A stretch of 64,000 nucleotides of DNA from Chara braunii (Eukaryota > Streptophyta > Charophyceae > Charales > Characeae). Positions 22,153-32,255 of the stretch are shown here, in pieces. Under the pieces are notes generated by a model. It had not been told where the DNA came from and ran no database searches. It saw only the letters and a list, made by a program, of their open reading frames with translations. The position numbers were made by a program, and so were the translations under genes. The stretch is taken from contig BFEA01000326.1 in assembly GCA_003427395.1 (NCBI GenBank), forward strand, positions 647,621 through 711,620, given 5' to 3'. Every line of letters begins with the position of its first letter. The stretch's first letter is position 1.

Positions 22153-23708
22153 TCCTCTCCCCCTCCGCGGCCCACCGTTCGGGCTTCGTCCCCGGTCATT
22201 ATCCCGCCATCCCCTTGATTTTCTCGTTGTCCATCAGCTCGCAGGCCGGCCCCCATTTCCTTCCAGCTGGCAACCTTTCCCCCTTTCCCTTTTTGACCAG
22301 CTCTACTCCACCCGCCTCATCGTCAACGTCTTCCCGCACGCCACCTAGTCGCTCTGTCGTAATCACTTTTCCCCTCCACGTCCTTCTCCTCAGCACGACA
22401 TTGCAGGAATGTAATAATATAGAGGTCTATCGCATCATCTCCGACACCATCCCCTCATGCGAAGATTATGATAACTTCCGCGCAGCGATTCCCCGCACCC
22501 TTTGTATCCTTTACGCTGATTACCTCGCTTCGCTCCCGCACCAAGATCATCGCTTCCCTCGCATCCATCACATTGTGCACTTTACCCGACTCCCCACTGG
22601 AGATCGAGAACAGAGTCGCTTTCTACCACCTCTCCCCTTAGCTCATTCTCCTCTTCCTCCACCCGTCATAAGACTACCCTTCCCCGACAACCTCTAGGTC
22701 CGGAGCGCTCGAATGCCACCTTGGATGACTTCCACATTCTCATCTTACGGTGAGTGGCACGTGTTGGTTCCACGACGATCGTCGGCATATTCTACAGACC
22801 ATTGAATGACGGAGAGCAAGCAGGAGCTTGCTCAAGATTGGAACCCCCTGGGCATCACATATGTGACGAACTATTTTCTGCGGCCTCGCGGTTTCCTACG
22901 CAAGGCTATTTCGGGGGATGAAATTGGTTAAGTCGGGATGGCCTGGTGGATTGCATGGATGCCCCTGCTTTTTCTTAACTCTTTCGAGTGAAGGCTGGTC
23001 CGGTCCGACAATGGTTGATAGTTGGTCGTGCCTCAGCGAGCGCGACGAATAACAGTTGCCATAACTTCTTTCGTGTTCTGTTGGGGAAATGAGAATTTTA
23101 GCGCAATCGTCGCGAGGGAAAATCTTTCCGAATGTTCAACTGCTGTGGAGCCCCAGTGGGCTCTCGGAAATTGTCTCGTTCGGAATTTCTTTTTGCAATA
23201 AGGATAAATTTTAGAGTAGGAATTTAGGCGCATCTCAATTTTCGCTGCATGACGCTTCTTGCTTGCGCACGCCTTGCCGCGTCAAGATCTATGCTTTGAC
23301 TTCTCCGCTCCTTAATCTCGCGTGTAACTGTAATCTTTGTTTTTTCCGTGCGTGATTGCAATTGTAATCCTGTTGTTCTTGATATCTTTTGTGGCACCCC
23401 TGTGCGCGCATAGTAACATACTTCACTCCCGTCCTATTGGCCTGATTGCTTGCATGACTGGATCGATGTGTGGAGTGTGGCTACGCCCCCCACGCCGCGG
23501 CCTGACCATGCAGATGTAGGCACTTCCTCCTTCCTCCTTTCTTCCCCTTAAGACCCAATCCCAAGTATCTCGCGCGAGCATGCATGCTATAAATTTTGCA
23601 AGCGCGATTAATTCGCTCTCTAAGAATTTTGGAGTTAGCGAGGTCGAGAGGATCGGCGAACGATCAAGAGCTGGCTGGTGAGTAGAGAGTTGGGCGATCC
23701 GACGAGCT

Positions 23709-25191
23709 CTGTGTTACCGCGCGTTCATTGAACACGGGTTTCACGTTTAGGTTTTAAACGGGCTGAACGCGCGTTCACTGAACGTCGGTAAACGTGATTG
23801 ACGCGTTTGCGCAGGGGCGTGTGCGGGGTGTGGGGGGCTTTTGGGCAGTGTGGGGAGCGGTGGCGGTGCTTGGGGGGGTTGTCAGCAGTGTGGGGAGCGG
23901 CGTCACTNNNNNNNNNNNNNNNNNNNNNNNNNNNNNNNNNNNNNNNNNNNNNNNNNNNNNNNNNNNNNNNNNNNNNNNNNNNNNNNNNNNNNNNNNNNNN
24001 NNNNNNNNNNNNNNNNNNNNNNNNNNNNNNNNNNNNNNNNNNNNNNNNNNNNNNNNNNNNNNNNNNNNNNNNNNNNNNNNNNNNNNNNNNNNNNNNNNNN
24101 NNNNNNNNNNNNNNNNNNNNNNNNNNNNNNNNNNNNNNNNNNNNNNNNNNNNNNNNNNNNNNNNNNNNNNNNNNNNNNNNNNNNNNNNNNNNNNNNNNNN
24201 NNNNNNNNNNNNNNNNNNNNNNNNNNNNNNNNNNNNNNNNNNNNNNNNNNNNNNNNNNNNNNNNNNNNNNNNNNNNNNNNNNNNNNNNNNNNNNNNNNNN
24301 NNNNNNNNNNNNNNNNNNNNNNNNNNNNNNNNNNNNNNNNNNNNNNNNNNNNNNNNNNNNNNNNNNNNNNNNNNNNNNNNNNNNNNNNNNNNNNNNNNNN
24401 NNNNNNNNNNNNNNNNNNNNNNNNNNNNNNNNNNNNNNNNNNNNNNNNNNNNNNNNNNNNNNNNNNNNNNNNNNNNNNNNNNNNNNNNNNNNNNNNNNNN
24501 NNNAAAAGAAAAACGAGAAAGAAAAAGACAAAACATATGGGGGCGTATAATTCCACATTTTGCGGAAGATTCATTATAGTTTTGCACATTTGGTGAGCAG
24601 TGCAGCCAAGCCGTGAGACGTGCATAGACCAACAGGGCCTAGCTACGTGAGCAACCCATAACTGCTGAAACACAGACATGAATCCGGATCTTGAGTATAT
24701 ATATGGCCAGCTCCTGCTCTCCTTCATATTCAGTGTCTGCCTTGATTTTGGCGGGGGGGTCTGCGCCACATGGCTGCGAGGACCCTTCAGAGAGACTGCA
24801 TGGGCCGTCTAAGCCGTGTTAAGGGGATTTCCCCACACCACCCCGGAAAAAAAGAGGAGCATTCACACACACACACACACACACACATTCACACAACTTT
24901 TTTTTTTTTTTCCGTTTTTTTCTGGGGCATTGGCCCACAGCCCCCTCCCAAGCAGCGACGTCGCTCCCTACGGGGTGGTGGGCCTCCCGTTTTTTTTTTT
25001 TTGCACTTCTGTAGTTTGTTGAACGAGGCCCTCCACCCCGTAGTCTGCAACACGCACGCGCGCCCCCCGATGTCGCGTTCAAATTTTCCACGCCACGTGG
25101 CACGCAGCGCGTTTGAACGCGATTGAACGCGGCCCCGGGGGGTATGAACGCGGACGTTTGAACGTGAACGCGCCTTCAGCCGGTTACATAA
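23709..25191. mobile_element. hAT-like non-autonomous DNA transposon with 8 bp target duplication
   Basis: Comparison with A1 at 4195-4205 shows a clean insertion. The flanks GACGAGCT (23701-23708) and GACAAGCT (25192-25199) are the 8 bp target duplication, with one mismatch. The ends CTGTGTTACCG and, inverted, TTATGTAACCG form a short imperfect terminal inverted repeat. Subterminal repeats GCGTTCA (left, at least three) and TGAACGCG (right, several) are inverted relative to each other, as expected for transposase-binding sites. The interior holds a 596 bp gap (23908-24503), a CA microsatellite and poly-T. No transposase frame is visible. An 8 bp duplication fits hAT and also P-type elements, so the class is an inference. 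Confidence 0.7.
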
Positions 25192-25353
25192 GACAAGCTG
25201 ATGCTGGGCATGCGGGATGATGCGGGGTTGACGTGGGACCGCGACGGACTGTCGTGCACGGGCGAACCTGACTTGCATGCCCGGATTAAGCGGGGTGACA
25301 ACTCTTTGTGTGTGCGAGGCGACGGACTGCCCGCATCGGGTTGATGAGATGAG

Positions 25354-25385
<32 letters not shown>

Positions 25386-25944
25386 GCGAGAGGGGTGTGA
25401 AAAACTTCTTGTTCTATCCTTATAAGCAATGTGGCTTCTTCTTCTATCCTTCTGAGCAATTTTGGTATTCGGCGCTAGTCGCCCTTTTCCTTTTCGGATC
25501 GGTATCTCAGATTTTTCAATCATTTTCCTTTTGTTTCTTTTTGGAGATTGATGTATGGTTGTCTTCCCTTACTCTCTGTCCTTTTTGAATTGGCAAATCT
25601 GATTGATTGGTTACCAGCAATCGGGGATTGTGTGATCCATGGGATGATTGGCCAAAGAATTGCTGCATGATCCTCTATTCTTTCTGGTTGTATGTAAGCT
25701 AGTTGGATATATGATAGATAGGCGCGATTCTGTCTGTGCATGAATTGGGTAGGCATGATAGATGACCATCTCTCTAGAAAGACGACCCATCGCGTGTCTC
25801 GCTGGCTTTCACCTACCCGATCGAGGACAGGCCCTGCGCACGCACACGTAGGCCCGATCAAGACGATCGCTGCCTACGAGCGCGTCTGCGAAACCCGAAC
25901 TCGACTAACTTCCCGAATGGCTGATGTTCCCGCTGACTTGCAGC

Positions 25945-26352
25945 ATGAATTTCGGCGTTCCCTTTCGTGCCACTAACTGCGAGTGTTTGAGGGATTGGGA
26001 ATTCCCCGAACATTGGGAGCACTCTTGTTTGTCTGCACGACCCTGGGTGGAACCTCCCAACTTTCCTTACCTGATGGGGAACGAACTTATTTGCGAGTGG
26101 GACCTCGACCAGGCTTTGGGACATATCCCCCATCTCCCCAATTACTCTAGCCCATACACGTGTCACGTCGTCACGGAACCCGGGATCATTATCCTAGGGA
26201 CCGAGTTCCCTCCCTACCACCGCATTCTGCCCTATCACTCCTTAACGGTCGTCCCCTTGCCCGCCATTGCCCCCTACTGGCCACATCCCCAGTGCGCGGA
26301 GTGCCTGCGGGATCGCGAGTACCGCGCCTCCGGCTTCCTCCGACGAACTTGA
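25945..26352 (+). CDS. LTR-borne small protein (copy A2, longest copy)
   Basis: The ORF has 136 codons from MNFGVPFRATNCEC and sits directly behind a TTGCAG acceptor (25943). A GTGAGT donor lies upstream at 23678, but the intervening intron has been enlarged by the transposon. It is about 90% identical to the A1 copy and shares a sparse pattern with the LTR B copy: FPY, EWD, G-x-I-I, PYHRILPYH and APYWPHPQC. Several Cys (about residues 14, 29, 57, 113 and 116), Pro and Trp/Tyr residues are conserved, suggesting a small folded domain. In A1, GATCGTGAG at the end of this ORF resembles a splice donor; here the GT is GC. It is unlike any LTR-encoded accessory protein I know. Confidence 0.5.
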   Translation: MNFGVPFRATNCECLRDWEFPEHWEHSCLSARPWVEPPNFPYLMGNELICEWDLDQALGHIPHLPNYSSPYTCHVVTEPGIIILGTEFPPYHRILPYHSLTVVPLPAIAPYWPHPQCAECLRDREYRASGFLRRT

Positions 26353-26724
26353 TCGGAGGAGGAGCGACGGGCACACAGCCTTCAGCTGAGACCGGCCGCG
26401 TCCGACTCTGAGGCCTGTGATGTTCGGCGCCGACAGGTGATCAATCAGCGAGATAGCCATAGCGTCCCGACGGTCCACGAGATATGCGTCCAACCCAGAC
26501 GACGGAACCACCGGAGGCGGTAGCGCCCCATCCCTAAGCCTACAGCAGGACTCCGACCCGTACCTATCCTCCTCCTGCATTCGCATCCCTGAAACTTGTC
26601 ACAGGAGATCTCAGTTCCGACCTGGGACTCCACCCCCACTTTCCAAAAATCCCTGGCATACCCCTTTTCCCACTTCCAGGCCCCCCTTCACACTCCGATC
26701 AGGAAGTCGGGCCCGGCGTGAGGT

Positions 26725-27128
26725 TGAGCGTCACATCACCCCCTGTCTCTACTATCCTACCTCAGTGTGACCAGCACGCAGGACCATCACCGTACCAGTA
26801 TTGAGCGCAACTTGGACCAGACAGCAGTGACAAGCACCAAGGCAGGGCCAACCACCCAGCCCTGAAGGAAGCGGAAGAGGACGAACCTTGCCGTACGGGA
26901 ACTTCGGACGCCAGGCTCATGCAATCTTCTACAGGCCCAATTCAGAGAGTCTACCCAGCAGGATTACCTAAGTAAGGCAGGCCAGCGCCCGTGGACACAT
27001 CCTACCGTCCTTCCCCTAGCTTACCCAAGGCTAGGCGGAGCTCAGACTAGTCGGAGCGACTTATATCCCTACCCCTACCCTAGAGCTAAGCCATGCGTGA
27101 GTAGACCCCCCAGCCCAGTATCGTAATT
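26725..27128. other. No gene recognised
   Basis: This is unique-looking sequence of mixed composition after the A2 LTR. Both strands lack frames with recognisable domains, and no repeat structure was seen. Confidence 0.5.
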
Positions 27129-27350
27129 TGTGTGTGTGTGTGTGTGTGCCCAGAGTCTATGTATGTTTGTATGAGCCATAGGGCCATGTGTTTTTGTATC
27201 TGCCCGAAGGCTCTGTGTGCTGCGTGTACCTGTATAGCGAGATGTATGTGCCCGAAGGCCAGATATGTGCAGTCTATGTGTGCTCTGTGTAACTGTATAG
27301 CGAGATGTATGTGGCCGAAGGCCAGATATGTGTATTGTGCAGTGCTATGT
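27129..27350. repeat. (TG)n tract and 63 bp tandem repeat
   Basis: A (TG)9-10 tract at 27129-27149 is followed by degenerate TGTGCCCGAAGG units. CTGTATAGCGAGATGTATGT starts at 27230 and again at 27293, giving a 63 bp period. Confidence 0.8.
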
Positions 27351-27411
27351 AGAGGGAACTATGTGTTCGTTTGAAGAGATGACAGGCCAAGCTGGACAAG
27401 AACCCTCCCCA

Positions 27412-27480
27412 AAGTCCCCAGCCAGGCTCGAACCCGTGATCTATGACATGTGACCTGAAGACTACCATTTGAGCAACAAT
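27412..27480 (-). repeat. tRNA-derived SINE head (copy 1)
   Basis: On the minus strand, TTGCTCAAATGGTAG (27462-27476) resembles a tRNA A box, and GGTTCGAGCC (27425-27434) is a consensus B box, about 28 bases apart. Together they form a pol III internal promoter in a tRNA-like sequence. The cloverleaf stems pair poorly and a similar head lies 290 bp away, so this is more likely a SINE than a working tRNA gene. Confidence 0.55.
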
Positions 27481-27699
27481 AGCAAACGGCCCCTGTGTGT
27501 GATAGGGCCAGACTGGGGAGATCAACAGAACAACCAGGGGCAACAGCCACAAGCAACCCACGCAGTATCAAGACCCGAGCGACATACAACACCATGGAGC
27601 GCAGGCAGTGTTTGTGTAAGCTTATGGTGCATCAGCCCAATGTGTCAAGCCCTGCGTCATTCTAACGCCCTGCCGGTGTCCATGTGCAAGGCTGTAATT

Positions 27700-27762
27700 G
27701 AGTTTTGAAGCCGCAACCTCATACCACAATGCGCACTAACCACTGAGCTACATCAACTCGAC
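27700..27762 (-). repeat. tRNA-derived SINE head (copy 2)
   Basis: The minus strand reads GATGTAGCTCAGTGGTTAGT, with an excellent A box and D-arm, at 27733-27752. It is followed by GGTTGCGGCTTCAAAACTC, a degenerate B box. The broken B box and missing acceptor pairing argue against a functional tRNA. Confidence 0.5.
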
Positions 27763-27763
27763 T

Positions 27764-28927
27764 GTATTTTTCCTATAAAAGAAAAAACACAGCGAGCCGT
27801 GAGGTCTATGACATGCAAACTGGGCTACTTTTGTCTCTCATTAACCGAAGGCTATTCCCACGGACTCACATGAAGACAACGCCAAGAGCCAAAGCTTCAC
27901 CTCCTCCGGGTGACGAAACACAGTACTGTAATGCATTCAGGTCGTCTGTGGGGACTAAAGAGAGTCAGACGAGGGATACGGACCTGACAGTGCATCCCAT
28001 GCATTACGCCTGAAGGACCGGACAACTTCTGTGCTGGGGAAAGAAACACAGAAGGCAAGTGACTTGACTGTTGCCTTGCAGCGTTAGACATCTCACCACT
28101 TGATGTCCGTTGGTATCCAAAGTGCGTTTGACTTACCAGCATCTAGCGGGTAGGTCCCCACCTACCCAGATCCCATGGTTCAGGCCGCCTACTCTCGTCA
28201 TAATGTAGGGTCAGGAAATCTCAAATAGAATAGATATATTGGATATATAGAGATATTTGGCAATTGGGACATCGTGCAGGACTCCCTCCGAGAATGTGGG
28301 TTTTTTGTGTGAAACGACAGGGGAATGGGTTGTGTGAAACGACAGCGGAAAACGGTGCTGCCTGTTGGTGTCTCGGGGGCTCCTTCCACCCACTCACCAG
28401 ATGCGAACGAACATAGGAGTGGATGTTTCGAAGAGAACACCCATTGCCATTTTGAGGGTGGTGGAACCAGGCCCTCGGTGCGTGGAGTCACGACCGACGA
28501 CCGTCCCGCAAGGGTCATGGACGGCAGAAGAACAGAGGGATCGAAAGACTGTGAGGTATTACTATAAAAGGCGATTGATAAGCTGACCAGGAGTAGCAGT
28601 TCCGTGATTGAATGGCTGGTGCTATAGCAGGCGATGTGGGAGAGAGTGCAGGGGGGAGGCACCGTTGTCGTCACGAGAGGATAGCCCTGGTTTGTTGTTT
28701 GCCTGCTCGGGTTAGTGTACGATGATAGAGTGAGCGGNNAGGGAGCGGGGGTATCCCGACGACGATCACATACGCACTGAGCTTCAGCCGAGGTTGGAAA
28801 CTGGGGTGGAGGCCCGGAGTCCTACGTCGCCAGCGGCTTAGAAGAGGCACCGCCCATCAGTCAGTTTGCTGCCTTTCGGCGTACAGCTGACCTCGTTCGA
28901 GCGGGGGCCTGTGTCAGAGGAAGCGCA
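27764..28927. other. No gene recognised upstream of the carrier gene
   Basis: Mixed sequence. It contains a short duplicated piece (GTGTGAAACGACAG at about 28307 and 28331) and two Ns at 28738-28739. Any promoter and 5' exons of the carrier gene would lie here, but no clear TATA box or splice pair could be assigned. Confidence 0.4.
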
Positions 28928-30946
28928 ATGGAGGCCATTGCAAAGAATCGCCGCACGTGCGCACATTCTTTACCCAGTGCCACGATCGGTTGGGGGGTGA
29001 TGGGTCCCCATCTGACCGGTGGGGCAGTTGTTTCACCCTGTGGTGTCTCGACCTCGGTGGTCTTTGTGGGCCTGGGGGCGACGTCAGACACAAAGGGTGC
29101 AGAAGTGGGCAGCGGCGAGGGGTCATCCAGACGCCAGTTGTCGTCATCAGATGGTCGCGGAGGGGATGGTGAAGAAATGGGACCTGGAACACGTGAGTGC
29201 GGTGGGAAGTCTGGGTCTAGGACTGGCCATGGGGCTCCGATGATTACGGTACGCTGGACGGGTGCTGAGGTGGCAGGCACGCGGCGGCGTCGGCTATGTC
29301 TCCCTGTCGTGGCAATTCGTCAGGATGAAGGTCGCGAAGAGCCCCCGCAGAATTCCACTTTGAGGCGGCAATTTGACGAGTTTGACCGCAATCGATCCGG
29401 TGCTCTTGGCGAGGAGGAACTGAGGAGAGCTGCGGAGAAGCTGAGACTCCCCGTCTCTCGGAAGGACGTGAAGGAGTATGTGCAGAAGGCGGGCGGTCGT
29501 GTGACGTTTGATCAGTTTGCGGAGTTCACGAGGGGATTGGAGGACAGGCTGCATGCCACATTCAAGGAGCTGGACAAACGACAAAGGGGTGTTGTGTCCA
29601 AGGAGGTTATTCCAGAGGCTCTGAAGAGGTTCAACCTGCCGNCTAGGAAGGTGTATCAGGATGATCGGCTGGTGAACGCCAGCGTGGGCAAGCCTCCGTC
29701 CGAAGGGTTTGGGTTCGAAGACTTGCGGAAGTACCTGCTGTGGGCGAGGGATGCTGAAGAGGTTGTGGGCTCACCGGCACGCGCTGGAACTGCGATAGAC
29801 TTCGGCGGAGATTTCGACTGCAACTTGCCCCTCGCTCTCGAGAAGCGTGGCGTGATGCCCAACCTTCGCTTCCCTGAGCTGCAAACCATGAGAGACGTGG
29901 TCGCCGCCTCTATCTCCGGCGCAGTCGCTCGAACCGTCGTCGGTCCCCTAGAAAGGATGAGGATCATGCAGATGGNTGATCCCAGTCTGGCGAGGCAGGA
30001 CCCTCGCGTGTTATTGAACCGGATCCGGACGGCCGAGGGTGACAGAGGGCTTCTGAGAGGTAATCTCCTCAACGTTCTTCGGCTGTATCCGGCCAAGTTG
30101 GTGGAGGCGCTAGTCTACAGGGCGTTGACCAATCGGTTTGACCCAGCTAGGCAAGGCACAGCAGGTCCGGCGAAGAAACGGGGGGGTGCGGATGCTGCAG
30201 AGGGGCAGAGACAGCAGGGATGGATGATGCCTGATTGGCAGCGAAACGCGATCGCGACGCTGGCATCAACGGCCGGAATTCTTACGTCGTATCCTATCGA
30301 CACACTAAGAGTTGCAGTGCAAGCGCCGATCCGCGGGCTGGGGGCGGCGGCGGGGGCAGTGACGGAGGCAGTTCGGGATACCGTTGGGGGAGTGGGTGGG
30401 AATGGAGGTCGAGGTGTGGGCGGCGCCGGGATACCGGGGACAGGTGGGAGAGGTGTTGGAGTAGTGCCCGGGGCAGACGGAAGAGGGGCTGGCGACATCG
30501 GGAGAGCGATCATGAGACGCCGAGGCGTAAGGGGGTTCTACGACGGCATAGCTCCGCAGATCCTTCGCACCATTCCTTACTTTATCCTCAGCGGGTATGC
30601 CTTTTCCACAGTGGAGCGCTGGTACAAGAAGAGACAAGGCCGTGCGGATGCAGAGCCTGGGCCAGTGGCGATCGTATTGATAGCCACGGCGGCTGCGCTG
30701 TGCGCCCAAACCGCGCTCTATCCTTTGGAGACCGTTCAGAGGCGCATGCAGTTGCAAGCAGCCATGGGACCCGCCGCAGGACGGGTTTACTCCGGCATGA
30801 TGGACGCCGTCAGGGAGATCATTAGGAGAGAGGGAGTTGGCGCGCTGTANGCCGGACTGGCGGTCAACAACCTGAAGCTCCTCCCAGCGGCCGCCGTCTC
30901 TTTCGCGATCCACAACTCCGCTCGGAATCTCTGCGACGCCTACTAG
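28928..30946 (+). CDS. EF-hand mitochondrial carrier (ATP-Mg/Pi or SCaMC-like)
   Basis: This is a solute carrier of the inner mitochondrial membrane with an N-terminal calcium-sensing part. Members of this subgroup exchange adenine nucleotides and phosphate under Ca2+ control. A canonical EF-hand loop is visible at residues 153-164 (DRNRSGALGEEE), and a degenerate one starts at 216 (DKRQRG). Three carrier repeats follow, with signature motifs PLERMR (340-345), YPIDTLR (455-461) and YPLETVQ (598-604), plus GFYDGIAP and GALxAGL loops. At 672 residues it is longer than usual (about 450-500). The extra length comes from the first ~130 residues, which are low in recognisable features and may be a wrong start or transit region, and from a Gly-rich insertion at about 487-522 within repeat 2. 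It is intronless across 2 kb. Three ambiguous bases (29642, 29976, 30850) fall in codons; the last makes TAN, where the family has Tyr. With fewer EF-hands than classical SCaMC proteins, the substrate is uncertain. Confidence 0.85.
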   Translation: MEAIAKNRRTCAHSLPSATIGWGVMGPHLTGGAVVSPCGVSTSVVFVGLGATSDTKGAEVGSGEGSSRRQLSSSDGRGGDGEEMGPGTRECGGKSGSRTGHGAPMITVRWTGAEVAGTRRRRLCLPVVAIRQDEGREEPPQNSTLRRQFDEFDRNRSGALGEEELRRAAEKLRLPVSRKDVKEYVQKAGGRVTFDQFAEFTRGLEDRLHATFKELDKRQRGVVSKEVIPEALKRFNLPXRKVYQDDRLVNASVGKPPSEGFGFEDLRKYLLWARDAEEVVGSPARAGTAIDFGGDFDCNLPLALEKRGVMPNLRFPELQTMRDVVAASISGAVARTVVGPLERMRIMQMXDPSLARQDPRVLLNRIRTAEGDRGLLRGNLLNVLRLYPAKLVEALVYRALTNRFDPARQGTAGPAKKRGGADAAEGQRQQGWMMPDWQRNAIATLASTAGILTSYPIDTLRVAVQAPIRGLGAAAGAVTEAVRDTVGGVGGNGGRGVGGAGIPGTGGRGVGVVPGADGRGAGDIGRAIMRRRGVRGFYDGIAPQILRTIPYFILSGYAFSTVERWYKKRQGRADAEPGPVAIVLIATAAALCAQTALYPLETVQRRMQLQAAMGPAAGRVYSGMMDAVREIIRREGVGALXAGLAVNNLKLLPAAAVSFAIHNSARNLCDAY

Positions 30947-31272
30947 AATTCGCTGTGTGTGTGTTTAGGGTCTACTCTCGTATTCCACGCAAGATGTGGG
31001 GAGGAGGAAGAAGAGGACGCGGAGGGACTCAGGGGAGCGTGTAAGGAGAAGGAAGTTTCTGAAAGCGTGTGCCTCGTGCAGATAGGAAGTCAAAATCGCG
31101 TCGTACGAATGGAGATCGACGTGGATTTCGAAGAGAGGAACTTGCGTCGTACGTAAAAAGATGAGGATTAATATGGCTTTAGGTTCATTTCGTGAATTCG
31201 AGGGTGAGGGCGTGATGAACGTAATGGGATGGGGGAGAGGGAAGAAGGGTTGACTAGGGTTTGGGGTAAGGA

Positions 31273-31308
<36 letters not shown>

Positions 31309-32019
31309 CGATCATGTACTGGAGGAGGGAGAGAGGTGATAACCAAAATAGTCGAAGCTGTCGTTCAACTGGAGGAAGAACGAAAGCGTTTTTTCCTGTC
31401 CTAATAGAGGGCGTCAGTTGGTTGAATCAATCGTTGGGGGTATATATGTCCATGCGGCGAGCCTCCAACATTGTAGAACTGACGTAGGCTAGTATGGACA
31501 TTACGTGTATTTGTCAATGTAATGATATGCCCTGTATTTGTTGTAAATGTGACATGGTGGTGATCTGCTGATTGGAATTGTGCCCTTGTTGTGCTCGCCG
31601 CGGAATGTCATATCGGGGCTAAATTAACGAGTCGCAGTACGTTGCTTGATGTTCAGGGGAGTGCCTAGAGTTCATTGTGTTTGCGATGTAATCCCCGAAG
31701 GAACCGGTCTGAGATATTTCAGAGTTTGAACGTCGATAATTCAGAGTACCAACGTCATTCCTCGTGTGCCATCCGGATTCTAGATCCGGTCTGTGTTTTA
31801 CGAATGTAAGGTTCCACGAACTGACGAAGTTTTATCGTTATAAGTCTTAATCTAGAGTACCTGTGAGAGAAAGAAAGAGAATGAGTGACCTTGCTATTTT
31901 CATATGAGGCCATGGTTCGACCGGGAAACTATCGCCATGGAGAGCAGTATTTCTGCACGGTGGTTGTGGCCACGCTGCAATTTTTTGAACGCAGTAACTG
32001 AGTGTAAGATATTGAGTCG
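30947..32019. other. 3' flank of carrier gene; (GA)n at 31266-31303
   Basis: Apart from a GA microsatellite I see no gene. The AT-richer sequence from 31480 to 31860 lacks recognisable frames. The 3' UTR of the carrier presumably begins here, but no polyadenylation signal was confidently placed. Confidence 0.5.
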
Positions 32020-32255
32020 TAATTGTGAACGTATGTCACTGTTGTTTGCAAGCCTTGTAATAGTGAGCGGTGTTTGATAAGCCTGGCGTAATTGTGAACG
32101 TATGTCACTGTTGTGATAAGCTTCGTAATAGTGAGCGGTGTTTGATAAGCCTGGCATAGTGAGTTTGTGAACGTATGTCATTTGTCTGCAAGTCTGTAAG
32201 TCTTGTAATAGTGAGAGCGCTCGTGTTGATAAGCCTGTCATAGTGAGCGGGAGGG
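32020..32255. repeat. ~70 bp tandem repeat, three copies
   Basis: GTGAACGTATGTCA occurs at about 32025, 32094 and 32167, each followed by GTAATAGTGAG and a GATAAGCCTG block. Confidence 0.85.

Larger units (their letters stand above)
22918..26724 (+). repeat. LTR of retroelement family A (copy A2) with insertion
   Basis: This copy corresponds to 3412-5390 and includes the 3' end missing there. Its last block at 26640-26724 (TTCCAAAAATCC ... GGCGTGAGGTTG) matches the end of LTR B, so it marks the LTR end. No PBS follows (TTGAGCG instead of TTGGTATC), as expected for a 3' LTR next to flanking DNA. Without the 1.48 kb insertion at 23709-25191 it is about 2.3 kb long. It contains the TATA block (23587), donor GCTG|GTGAGT (23678), acceptor TTGCAG (to 25943) and the LTR ORF. 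Confidence 0.65.

Noticed and set aside
1259-22930. ORFX as a retroviral envelope gene
   Set aside because: The position fits, but no signal peptide, transmembrane segment or glycoprotein-like pattern is visible.
23725-24769. Long open frames of 250-288 codons on both strands
   Set aside because: They are created by the run of Ns at 23908-24503; the flanking coding parts are short and low complexity.
27412-27762. Functional tRNA genes on the minus strand
   Set aside because: Only one good promoter box each and no convincing acceptor or anticodon stems; SINE heads fit better.
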